A stretch of DNA of 64,000 nt from Saprospiraceae bacterium (lineage in GTDB: Bacteria > Bacteroidota > Bacteroidia > Chitinophagales > Saprospiraceae). The position numbers and the translations under genes are program-made. The stretch covers positions 1 to 64,000 of the forward strand of contig JABWBR010000047.1 in assembly GCA_013360405.1 (NCBI GenBank), written 5' to 3'. Shown piece after piece: positions 56,872 through 64,000 of this stretch. How positions within the stretch are numbered: position 1 is the stretch's first letter; the number at the start of each line of letters is the position of its first letter. The notes beneath the pieces were generated by a model, which was not told where the DNA came from, ran no database searches, and saw only the letters and a list, made by a program, of their open reading frames with translations.

Positions 56872-57210
56872 TTAAGCGGCCAATTCTTCAATCAGCTTGG
56901 ATATCTGCTGAAGGCGATCTTTGTTGAGGGAATAATAAATAAACTTCCCGTGACGCTCGGTGATCACTACGCCCGCCCTACGCAAAATAGCCAAATGTTG
57001 GGAGGCTACCGATTGCTCCAGGCGAAGCTTGATGTAAATGTCGGTGACGGTCATCTTGTCGTGTTCTTCCAATAAGTCGATGACGCGCTGGCGCAACTTG
57101 TGGTTTATTGCCCGAAGCACTAAAACGGCTTTGCGCAATTCAGCATAGTCGAGTTGGATGTTGCCTCTCCCTTTTTTCAGAACGACGGTTTCGTTTTTTG
57201 ACTTTCTCAT
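56872..57210 (-). CDS. ArsR-family HTH regulator
   Basis: A 112-residue winged-helix regulator (LRAINHKLRQRVIDLLEEHD, LEQSVASQHLAILRRAGVV, ERHGKFIYYSLN), closely similar to the next ArsR gene downstream. No Cys residues for classical metal sensing are seen. It lies downstream of a putative metal transporter gene, with a 19-bp hairpin in between. Confidence 0.9.
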   Translation of the reverse strand: MRKSKNETVVLKKGRGNIQLDYAELRKAVLVLRAINHKLRQRVIDLLEEHDKMTVTDIYIKLRLEQSVASQHLAILRRAGVVITERHGKFIYYSLNKDRLQQISKLIEELAA

Positions 57211-57572
57211 AGTACTTTGGTTTATAATGTTCTTTAAACGACAAGCGATTGCGTTTTGGTTTGCTGTCGTATTATAAAGAATTCAAATATCGTACCAAAC
57301 TTTTCAAGTGCCGGCAAACTGAATTGAAATTTGCCTTTTTTGATAGTAGATGATGCTCAAGATGCCGTAGCGAAACGCTACAATGGCAAAGCTAACAATA
57401 ATATTCATAAAATACAAATATGAATATGCCTCAATTTTAATTTAATTTGATTTTGTAACTGTTTAGAAGGGTTTAGTGCATGCGCAGTTTAGCGATAGGG
57501 TTTAGTGCATACGCAGTTTGGCTAAACCCTATCGCTAAACCCTACTAACCATAGCGATGCGGTTTTATAGCT
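57211..57572. other. Gap between ArsR and metal-transporter genes
   Basis: Mostly AT-rich, non-coding; holds the hairpin-forming repeat at 57455-57550. Nothing else was recognised. Confidence 0.5.
57455..57550. repeat. GTAACTGTTTAG element with 19-bp perfect stem
   Basis: 57487-57505 (GTTTAGCGATAGGGTTTAG) pairs exactly with 57522-57540. The block also contains two imperfect direct repeats of GGGTTTAGTGCATGCGCAGTTT. Its left end matches the element at 37334. Confidence 0.8.
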
Positions 57573-58190
57573 TTAATGCAACAACCACCCCAATATACCG
57601 GTAAGGACAAGCATAGCGCCGGTGATGAGCCCGGCGTTGTGTTCGAGCCGGTGCCAATTGAGGTGCAGAAGTCGTGGATAAGCCCAGTGCACCCAGGTCC
57701 ACATGCCCGCAACGGAGATTATCAGATAAAGCAAAGCTATCAGGAATACTAACGGCCAGCCGTAAGCGCCCGCTGCCAGGAAAAAGGCTTCAATTTCGAG
57801 ACAAGGCGAAAAAAACATGGCGGTCATTAAAAGAAAAACAAGACGCCCCTTGGGCATTTTGGGATCAAGTCCTTTGGCTTCAAAATGAAAGTGATGGTGG
57901 CGGTGGTGGCGCCACATGAAAAAGATGCCCATGCCTACCAGGATAGCCGGGGCGATCAGGTGTGTGAAGGTTTCCACGCGGGCGGCGGCCTGATTGCCGA
58001 TGTAGCCGATAAGCAGCCCGATGAGTATGGTACTGAGCGCATGGGCCAGACCGGCTATTAATGTCAATCGTTCGGTACTCGACTGGCTCCAGTGCTGCGA
58101 ACGCCCCAAGGCAAGCACCGGCAACCAGTGGTTGGGTAGCAAAGCATGGAGAAGACTCAGCGAAACGCTGCCTATGATGATTTCGTACAT
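57573..58190 (-). CDS. Putative metal transporter (NicO/RcnA-like)
   Basis: A 205-residue membrane protein with about six helices. The first, LLHALLPNHWLPVLAL, the His-rich loop RHHRHHHFHFE after helix three and FFSPCLEIEAFFLAAGAYGW resemble small nickel/cobalt-type transporters and sulfite-exporter-like relatives. The His cluster suggests divalent metal binding. Two ArsR regulators lie downstream on the same strand, but a strong hairpin intervenes, so coregulation is only possible. Confidence 0.65.
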   Translation of the reverse strand: MYEIIIGSVSLSLLHALLPNHWLPVLALGRSQHWSQSSTERLTLIAGLAHALSTILIGLLIGYIGNQAAARVETFTHLIAPAILVGMGIFFMWRHHRHHHFHFEAKGLDPKMPKGRLVFLLMTAMFFSPCLEIEAFFLAAGAYGWPLVFLIALLYLIISVAGMWTWVHWAYPRLLHLNWHRLEHNAGLITGAMLVLTGILGWLLH

Positions 58191-58198
58191 AGGAGTGG

Positions 58199-59875
58199 TT
58201 ACTTGAGGATTTGAGGATTTGAGGATTTGATTGTCTGGGGGGCTTCTACTACCTGTTTATCCAGTACAAACCATTTACCGGCTTTTTGGTAGATGATGGC
58301 CGCATTGGGGTCGGGTTGTTTGAAGGTGAGCGTGTATTGCAAGTCATTTCTGGCAAATACAAAATTATCCGTCTCATAATCAGAAGCGCCGATGCCTTTT
58401 CGCCACCACCAGTTGCCATATTGTTCAAACTGGACGACAAGCGTTTTGGTTGAATCGGCCCAGCTTGCCCGGATGCCGTCGTCGGCCTTAGCAAGGTTGT
58501 ATTGGGCTACTTCGTACAATTTTCCCTCGTAGGGTTTGCGTTGCACGTATCGCAGCGCATCGGTCAGGGCATGTTTTCCTTCGTTGAAATCCCGGAAAAG
58601 CGGCGCGCCCTGATAGTTGTCGGGCAAATTGAGTACATACACCTCCGGGCGGTCAAACCACCTGAAATCGGCCAGCAGAGATTGGTGTAACCAGGTACCG
58701 GTTCGCCAGTAGGATACGGCCCTGTGCAATACTACCCCTGATATGATAAGGTATACTACAGCTACAGAATAGAATGCTTTTCGCGGCAACATGACCAGCA
58801 GTGCCGCCAGCATGCCGGCGGCGAACATTGAGGCGAAGTAACCGTAACGATCGTTTTCAATATGCAGTAAATAGTTGAAATACAGGTTGATAACGGGTAA
58901 TAAGGCTACCCCAAATAATATGAGCATTAGTCCGGCAAGTTTCCATTGCGGAGATAGCCTGCGAAATCGCGCTATCCAAAGCGCCAGCGCGGCCGCTACA
59001 AATGCCAGCGCAGGATATAGCACCATCGGGCGGCTAAACGCGCCAAAAACGGCCTCCTTGGCAGGGTGTTCCATGAAACGCACAAAAAACAGCGTTTTGA
59101 GTCCGTAGCGGAAATAATTACCCAGTATGTCGGCAAGAGGAAAACGCAGGTGGGTGTCTGCCCCATAGTATCCCACCCATACGCCGAGGCTCCATTTTGT
59201 CCATATAAAATACAGGGCTACCAGCGCCAGTTGGGGCAAGATAAGCCGGAACAAAGCGCCGCTCAATAACGCGGGTTGGCGGCGCTCGGCGGCCAGCACG
59301 GCAGCTATCGCCGTGCAGATAAAAGGAACTACCAGCGTAAGTTCAAAAGTGAAAAGCCCGAGGGTAAAAGCTAAAAGGGCCAGGTAAAGATCCAGGGAAG
59401 ACTGCCGGTCGGCCCAGCGCAACAAACCGAGCACCGTGGTCAGGGCCAGTGCGCTTGACAACAAGTAGTTGAAGCATACCCGCCACACGACTACTTCGGT
59501 TTGATTGGGCGAGAGCAAAAAAAACAAGGCGCCGGCCAGCGCCGGCCATTCTGCATTGTCAAGACGGAAATAACGAAACAGGCGAAGCATTACCATAAAA
59601 AGCAACATCGCATTGCCGGCATGCATGGTGGAGTGCACCAGGTACCAGCCCAGCCCATCATGACCGAATATTTTATAAAAAAAATAAAAAAAGGAAAATA
59701 GTACAGGATGCGGGGCGGGAAACCCGAAACTCGAAAAAATGCCGGTCCAGTCGCTGCTCTCCAGACGGGCTGCCAGTCCGGTAAAATCAGTCACAAACCC
59801 GGCATGCCGGGTTTGGATATAAAAGAGATGGGTGAGCACAAATAATAGCGCAAATACAGACAGGTGTTTTTTCAT
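58199..59875 (-). CDS. GT-C-like polytopic membrane protein
   Basis: A 558-residue protein from ATG 59875 (MKKHLSVFALLFVL) with about ten hydrophobic helices and a C-terminal soluble domain of ~130 residues. The FVTDFTGLAARLESSDW loop after the first helix and the VENDRYGYFASMF-type segment resemble GT-C glycosyltransferase or O-antigen-related families, without a certain assignment. The last residues (IKSSNPQILK) are encoded by an 8-bp tandem repeat. Confidence 0.65.
   Translation of the reverse strand: MKKHLSVFALLFVLTHLFYIQTRHAGFVTDFTGLAARLESSDWTGIFSSFGFPAPHPVLFSFFYFFYKIFGHDGLGWYLVHSTMHAGNAMLLFMVMLRLFRYFRLDNAEWPALAGALFFLLSPNQTEVVVWRVCFNYLLSSALALTTVLGLLRWADRQSSLDLYLALLAFTLGLFTFELTLVVPFICTAIAAVLAAERRQPALLSGALFRLILPQLALVALYFIWTKWSLGVWVGYYGADTHLRFPLADILGNYFRYGLKTLFFVRFMEHPAKEAVFGAFSRPMVLYPALAFVAAALALWIARFRRLSPQWKLAGLMLILFGVALLPVINLYFNYLLHIENDRYGYFASMFAAGMLAALLVMLPRKAFYSVAVVYLIISGVVLHRAVSYWRTGTWLHQSLLADFRWFDRPEVYVLNLPDNYQGAPLFRDFNEGKHALTDALRYVQRKPYEGKLYEVAQYNLAKADDGIRASWADSTKTLVVQFEQYGNWWWRKGIGASDYETDNFVFARNDLQYTLTFKQPDPNAAIIYQKAGKWFVLDKQVVEAPQTIKSSNPQILK
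58203..58230. repeat. 8-bp tandem repeat at the 3' end of the GT-C-like gene
   Basis: Three copies of TTGAGGAT plus TTGA, just inside the stop codon of the preceding minus-strand gene. Confidence 0.9.
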
Positions 59876-59917
59876 GGTTTCCCGTTGCAATTCTCCCACA
59901 AGGTAGAAAATTATGGG

Positions 59918-61189
59918 CTATTGTACGGCATGGACGGCGTGTTCGATGAGGGGTTGGCTGATGGCTTCTACCGTGCCGGCTACTTTGCCCGACGATTGGA
60001 TTTCGATGCCCAGCCATTGATCGCCGCAATCATTGTAGAGCCGGCAGTTGTCGAGTACGAGGGTGCCGCCGGGTTTTACGGTGATTTTAGCGTCGGCCGG
60101 CAGTGCTACGCGGCAGCGTATGGTGAGTTTTCCGCCGGGTTCGATGGTGAGATGGCCTTCGAGGTCTTTATGGCCTATCCAGGTGACGGTATCGCGAATG
60201 AAAATATGCCGGTCTTCGTGCAGTTGGCACCAGTTAGGCTGCAGGAAGGCGCGTGTTTTTGTTCCGGCGGTGGCCATGCGCTGGTGTATTTTTCCGATCT
60301 GGCAGGGCGTCCAGGCGTTTTGCACGGCGGCGTAATCCATAAAATTATTGGACAACAGGGTGTCGCAGCCGGGGCGGTCGTTGGGGCCGAAGCAATCCTG
60401 GGGGTGGAGCGGGGTATCGTCGCAGCCGTCGTTGAAGGCCCAGGTGTGCGAAAGGCTGTAGATATGGCCGATTTCGTGGTTGAGCACGCCGCGAAAATCC
60501 CAGTAGCTGAGCTTGGGGTTTTCGTAGGGGCCAGCCATTTTTACGGCGGCGCCCAGCGCCACGCCTACCCCGCCGGGTTGGTAGGTAGCCGAAACCACGC
60601 TATCGGGGTGGTGGGGCATGATGAATATGTTGAGCACGGTATCGAGCTGTATGCCATACCGTTGTATCACCTTGCGATCAAACAGGTTGGCGTTTTTGCC
60701 TTTGTGGATATAGTAACACATTTGATCGTCGTAGTGGAAGTAAATGCCCTCGTCGGAGGGGTTACCGGGGCGACCGGCGAGCACCATCCGGTATTGCGTA
60801 GGGATGAGGGGCGTGTTATTGCGGCGGGGCAGCAGCATTTTGGCGTTTTTTGCCAGGTCGTAGTTGACGGCATGCAGCAGGCCTTTGGTGAATTTTCGGG
60901 CCTCTTCTCCTTTGTAATTGCTGAGACTGTCGCTCGAGTTCATCCAGTGAATGTTCACCCGTATGTATTTAATAGGGGTATGATCGAGATGCAGTGTGTC
61001 GGGAATGTAGGCCTGGTAGTTGCTGCAGGGATCGCGTTTGCCCAGGCCGGCGGTATTCGCCTGATCGTATGACGAAGGCTTCGCCAGGTCGGCATTGGTG
61101 TAAAAACGAGTGCTCAGTTGGGGTGTGCAAGCAATCCCGGTTAGGACAATGATGGCCAATGTTATGCTTGTATTCCAGAATATTTGCAT
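59918..61189 (-). CDS. M43 (pappalysin-like) zinc metalloprotease lipoprotein
   Basis: A 423-residue lipoprotein (LTGIAC lipobox, Cys21). The zinc site HEIGHIYSLSH gives His238, Glu239, His242 and His248, followed by a Met-turn-like NNFMDY; this is the metzincin pattern of M43 peptidases. A beta-helix-like C-terminal region (GHLTIEPGGKLTIRCRVALP...) may bind substrate or surface. It lies convergent to no neighbour; the protein ends AVHAVQ. Confidence 0.85.
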   Translation of the reverse strand: MQIFWNTSITLAIIVLTGIACTPQLSTRFYTNADLAKPSSYDQANTAGLGKRDPCSNYQAYIPDTLHLDHTPIKYIRVNIHWMNSSDSLSNYKGEEARKFTKGLLHAVNYDLAKNAKMLLPRRNNTPLIPTQYRMVLAGRPGNPSDEGIYFHYDDQMCYYIHKGKNANLFDRKVIQRYGIQLDTVLNIFIMPHHPDSVVSATYQPGGVGVALGAAVKMAGPYENPKLSYWDFRGVLNHEIGHIYSLSHTWAFNDGCDDTPLHPQDCFGPNDRPGCDTLLSNNFMDYAAVQNAWTPCQIGKIHQRMATAGTKTRAFLQPNWCQLHEDRHIFIRDTVTWIGHKDLEGHLTIEPGGKLTIRCRVALPADAKITVKPGGTLVLDNCRLYNDCGDQWLGIEIQSSGKVAGTVEAISQPLIEHAVHAVQ

Positions 61190-61385
61190 CGTAAATTTAT
61201 TGTAAGACTATTGGACTATTGTTTTCTTATAGTCCTTTAGGTTCGAATAGAGTTGTGCCTTTGTGCCTTTGTGCGGTTTTTGAGTCTTTGTGTTAAAAAA
61301 ACAGCGCTTTATTCCGATTTTTTACCACAAAGGCTCTAAGGGCACGAAGTACCACTAAGGCTTGGATCGCCAAGTCGCCTCCTCT

Positions 61386-62234
61386 CTATTCCACCCTTTC
61401 GGGGCAGCTATACACATTAAAGCGCTCGTCGCGCAAAAAGCCAATAAGTGTCATGCCGGACTCTTCGGCCAATTCGATGGCCAGGCTCGAAGGAGCGCCT
61501 ACGGCGGCTAGTATGGGAATGCCGGCCATGGCGCATTTTTGCACGAGCTCGAAGCCCGCCCGTCCGCTCACCAGCGCGATATGTCGGCGCAGGGGCAGCC
61601 ATCGTTGCAGCATAGCTGCGCCGATGAGTTTGTCGAGGGCGTTGTGGCGGCCCACGTCTTCGCGCAGAAGCAGCATTTGCCCCACATCGTCAAACAACGC
61701 AGCGGCGTGGATGCCGCCGGTGGTTTCAAATACCTTTTGCGAAAGGCGCTGCAACTCGGGAAGGCGATTGAGCACGGCGGCATCGACCTTGGGCAATCCC
61801 GGTTGTGGATAATAACAACTCACGGCGCGCACCTGTTCGATGGAGGCTTTGCCGCAAATGCCGCAACTTGAAGAGGTGTAAAAATGCCGTTCTACACGCG
61901 CCATGTCGAAGCGCACGTGTGGTTGTAGGGATACCAGCAGGCGGTTGTCGTGGGGTTCGTTGCCGGCGGTGGCGGGTATTTCCTGTATTTCGGCTACGTC
62001 CTGCGCGCTGCCCAGGAGCCCTTCTGTGAGCAAAAAACCGAGGGCTAACTCGGCATCATGGCCGGGGGTGCGCATGGTGACGGCCAGGCTGTCGGTGCGC
62101 CTGCTGCCCGGCTCGCCATAACTTATTCTTATTTCCAGAGGTTCTTCCACCACAACGGCATCGGAGGACTCGGTCAGCGCACTGCCAGGCCTTTTTTGCC
62201 AAATTCGGAGGTGGTTTGTGCCCTGGTGGTGCAT
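61386..62234 (-). CDS. fdhD: Formate dehydrogenase accessory sulfurtransferase
   Basis: Transfers sulfur from a cysteine desulfurase to the molybdenum cofactor of formate dehydrogenases. From ATG 62234 the 282-residue protein has SRRTDSLAVTMRTPGHDAEL ALGFLLTEG and the catalytic SSCGICG (Cys124, Cys127), plus REDVGRHNALDKLIG. An upstream extension to 62339 is encoded by repeat-rich DNA and rejected. No formate dehydrogenase gene is in the window. Confidence 0.92.
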   Translation of the reverse strand: MHHQGTNHLRIWQKRPGSALTESSDAVVVEEPLEIRISYGEPGSRRTDSLAVTMRTPGHDAELALGFLLTEGLLGSAQDVAEIQEIPATAGNEPHDNRLLVSLQPHVRFDMARVERHFYTSSSCGICGKASIEQVRAVSCYYPQPGLPKVDAAVLNRLPELQRLSQKVFETTGGIHAAALFDDVGQMLLLREDVGRHNALDKLIGAAMLQRWLPLRRHIALVSGRAGFELVQKCAMAGIPILAAVGAPSSLAIELAEESGMTLIGFLRDERFNVYSCPERVE

Positions 62235-62401
62235 GTGGTTGTGGGTTGTGGGTTGTCCGTTCTCGGTTGTCGGTTTCAGTTTTTTATCGCAACAAATGAC
62301 TACTGACAAAGATATAAAAATCGAACTGACAACCGACAACCGACAACAATCCGGCTAACAGTCTGCCATTCTTATATCTTCAAAATCAGCCGATTATTTA
62401 A

Positions 62402-62475
62402 TCGCAGAGTTTCACGGGGTTCACACAGAGTTACACGGAGTCAAAATTTAGCTTTGTGTTTTCTATGGTAAAAAA
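62402..62475. repeat. CACAGAGTT repeat, second copy
   Basis: GCAGAGTTTCACGGGGTTCAC, ACAGAGTTACACGGAGTCAA and AGCTTTGTG closely follow the block at 44620-44718, ending with TGGTAAAAAAAAT. Confidence 0.7.
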
Positions 62476-62547
62476 AATATCGCTTGCGTTTTTCCTTACT
62501 ACTACTTTGTCACTTTAAAATTTTGCATAAAGTTCGTGTACATATTG

Positions 62548-62696
62548 CGCTCCGCTGGAGCTATAATGCGCTTTGTTCATGAATCTTCTACCAATATTTG
62601 CGCCCCGTTGGGGCTTTTTTGACCTTGAAAAGGCCCGGAGGGCCGAAATATTGGTAGAACTGGCAATAAAAAGATCCCACAAGCTCCAGCGGAGCG
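62548..62696. repeat. Nested inverted-repeat element
   Basis: Outer arms CGCTCCGCTGGAGCT (62548-62562) and AGCTCCAGCGGAGCG (62682-62696); inner arms TTCTACCAATATTT (62586-62599) and AAATATTGGTAGAA (62646-62659). The centre has GCCCCGTTGGGGC and GGCCCGGAGGGCC hairpins. Confidence 0.85.
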
Positions 62697-62748
62697 TAAT
62701 ATGCCGTAGTAGTATTAAGTCGACGACATTAGGCAGCGGGTCTTCTCC

Positions 62749-62997
62749 CTATGCGGTTACGTTGACGGTGGCGTAGTTGGGGTTTACCTTGAACCAGGGA
62801 GCTCCGGTAGTGAAGCCGCCGATGTCTTTAAAACTACGGGGATAGATTTGGTACACGACGGCTTCTTTCCACCATTGTTTGTCGAGGGTATCGGCGCTGG
62901 AGGTTTGTTGGTTTGTTTTGCCTTCCGGCGAATTACAGGCGAAGAAAAATATAGCGACACCAAGGGCGCCAATAATCAGGTAGTGAATGGATTGCAT
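62749..62997 (-). pseudogene. GH13 alpha-glucosidase remnant with internal deletion
   Basis: The 82-residue frame begins as a lipoprotein (FFFACNSPEGK) and continues WWKEAVVYQIYPRSFKDI, the N-terminus of GH13 alpha-glucosidase/oligosaccharide hydrolases. It then jumps to GGFTTGAPWFKVNPNYATVN, a segment normally ~350-400 residues further on, and stops. The catalytic domain between the two is missing. A degraded gene. Confidence 0.65.
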
Positions 62998-63088
62998 GTG
63001 TTGGGTGTTTTGTATTAGGAGTAAATATAGGATAGATGTTGAATGTTTGATTATTGATGTTTGATGGTGTTAAGATAAATAAGTTCAA

Positions 63089-63096
63089 TAATTTTG
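63089..63096 (+). promoter_or_regulatory. -7 element of the SWIM gene
   Basis: TAATTTTG, exact TAnnTTTG, 22 bp before ATG 63119. Confidence 0.5.
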
Positions 63097-63118
63097 GTAG
63101 ACTAATTAATCATTGCAG

Positions 63119-64000
63119 ATGAGAGGCAGAAAAAAACGCAGCAGCTATTCTAATAGTGGCTGGTACCCACGCTCTTCCAAGCCGGCAATTGAAGCCGGGA
63201 CTGGTATTCGAGGCGGTGGAAAATACGGCGCTACCTGGTGGGGTCAGCAATGGCTGGAGGCATTCGAACAAATAAGCGATGCCAACAGACTGCCGAGGGG
63301 GCGTACCTATGCCAATAACGGATCGGTGCGAAAAATCGATATAAATGGCAACGTTATTCAAGCCAAAGTACAGGGGAGTTACTTGTACAATGTGGAAATA
63401 ACGATACCCGCATTTTCACCTCAGCAACAAAAGCAAATAGAAAATTTAGTCGTGGAAAATCCCGATTTATTGGCGCGTTTGCTCAACAGGGAACTTCCAC
63501 CCGAATTGGCTGATCTCTGTTTGTCGAAAGGCATTCGCATTTTTCCTCAAAACTGGCATACTTTCAAAGCCTCGTGTTCTTGTCCCGATTGGGCGATGCC
63601 CTGCAAACACCTGGCTGCGGTGATATACCTGATAGCCAACGAGATTGACAAAAATCCATTTTTAGTTTTTTCTCTTCACCATTTTGATTTGCCGGCGGCA
63701 TTGGAGGCTGCAGGTTATGCAGGCACCGAAACGCAGGCTGTGGGCGCTACAAAGCTTGATGATCTGAGGCTTTCTCAAGCCGATGTGAAGGAGGGGTCTT
63801 TTCAATTTGATCCTGTTTTGCTCGATAGCGTCGACTTTTCGCGAATACCGGAATGCAGGGACAATTTGTCGGCTATCGTATCCGAGCGTCCGGTTTTTTA
63901 CCCTTCGGGAGATTTTAAAACCATTTTAAAAAAGGTATGGACGAATTTATCAAAAAAGATAACGGCAGATGACGAGCAACGCCAGACAGAGACGTTGGCA
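63119..64000 (+). CDS. SWIM zinc-finger protein (3' partial)
   Basis: ATG 63119 opens a frame of 294 codons that continues past the right edge. Residues 36-48 (YGATWWGQQWLEA) form the conserved WWG motif of SWIM proteins, and Cys153, Cys155, Cys162 and His164 (CSCPDWAMPCKH) form the SWIM zinc-binding motif. Such proteins often partner or fuse with SNF2-type helicases; the missing part would tell. DNA or protein binding is inferred from the family. Confidence 0.85.
   Translation, partial: MRGRKKRSSYSNSGWYPRSSKPAIEAGTGIRGGGKYGATWWGQQWLEAFEQISDANRLPRGRTYANNGSVRKIDINGNVIQAKVQGSYLYNVEITIPAFSPQQQKQIENLVVENPDLLARLLNRELPPELADLCLSKGIRIFPQNWHTFKASCSCPDWAMPCKHLAAVIYLIANEIDKNPFLVFSLHHFDLPAALEAAGYAGTETQAVGATKLDDLRLSQADVKEGSFQFDPVLLDSVDFSRIPECRDNLSAIVSERPVFYPSGDFKTILKKVWTNLSKKITADDEQRQTETLA

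Larger units (their letters stand above)
62235..62748. other. Repeat-rich gap between fdhD and the GH13 remnant
   Basis: Contains GTTGTCGGTT/AACCGACAAC repeats (62225-62347), a CACAGAGTT repeat (62402-62475) and a nested palindrome (62548-62696). No plausible gene. Confidence 0.6.

Noticed and set aside
59864-61072. A 402-codon open frame opposite the M43 protease gene
   Set aside because: No recognisable domain or signal peptide; the minus-strand gene has a full zinc site and lipobox.
62573-62776. A 67-codon frame inside the nested palindrome
   Set aside because: It lies in a repeat element and has no protein-like character.

Overview
The window is a chromosomal segment of a Bacteroidota bacterium, most likely a member of Saprospiria/Saprospiraceae. 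The sequence supports this in several ways: two very large surface proteins built from SprB-type repeats with type IX secretion (T9SS) or gliding-associated C-termini; the gene order rplM-rpsI-rpsB-tsf-pyrH; a mevalonate-pathway cluster with a GYDIA-type GHMP kinase; many signal-peptide and lipobox proteins; and repeated matches to the Bacteroidota -7 promoter element TAnnTTTG just upstream of genes. No tRNA, rRNA, CRISPR array, transposase or prophage gene was seen.

Layout. 1-7.9 kb: two giant adhesin-like genes, the first cut by the left edge. 7.9-11.3 kb, minus strand: ribosomal/translation operon ending in pyrH. 11.5-15.6 kb: type 2 IPP isomerase, HMG-CoA reductase, GHMP kinase and a ferredoxin-NADP reductase-like flavoprotein. 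15.8-18.2 kb: a DUF4160/DUF2442-HTH pair and a stand-alone AAA ATPase behind an array of palindromic sites. 18.3-21.1 kb: an SF1 helicase with an N-terminal toxin-like domain and ankyrin repeats. 21.4-34.2 kb is the most unusual accessory block: an exported TPR-CHAT caspase-like protease, an ECF sigma factor translationally coupled to a membrane anti-sigma-like/TPR protein, a 56-residue orphan peptide, an unknown helical-repeat protein, a PAS-LuxR regulator and a six-gene envelope operon (CsgG-like, LPP20-like lipoprotein, DUF6175 and three exported unknowns). A nearly identical 16-bp palindrome lies next to two of these genes.

34.4-49.9 kb: flavodoxin, a CPBP protease remnant, two independent alpha/beta-hydrolase lipoprotein plus beta-barrel modules, KatG with a duplicated and frameshifted 3' end, GH51 arabinofuranosidase with a Gfo/Idh/MocA oxidoreductase, a DUF433/DUF5615 toxin-antitoxin pair, an AraC-type membrane regulator, an NTF2-like lipoprotein, an FKBP isomerase, a TspO-like protein and a dienelactone hydrolase. 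50-62.3 kb: a membrane protein, ALDH7, YqeY, rsmA, pdxA, lspA, two ArsR regulators, a NicO-like metal transporter, a GT-C-like membrane protein, an M43 metalloprotease and fdhD. The right end holds a GH13 remnant and a SWIM zinc-finger gene cut by the edge.

A recurring theme is small repeats at gene ends. Ten-bp, 8-bp and 59-bp tandem repeats and a dispersed palindromic element overwrite the C-termini of rsmA, the GT-C-like protein, katG and the flavodoxin. Related palindromic elements sit in most of the longer gaps.
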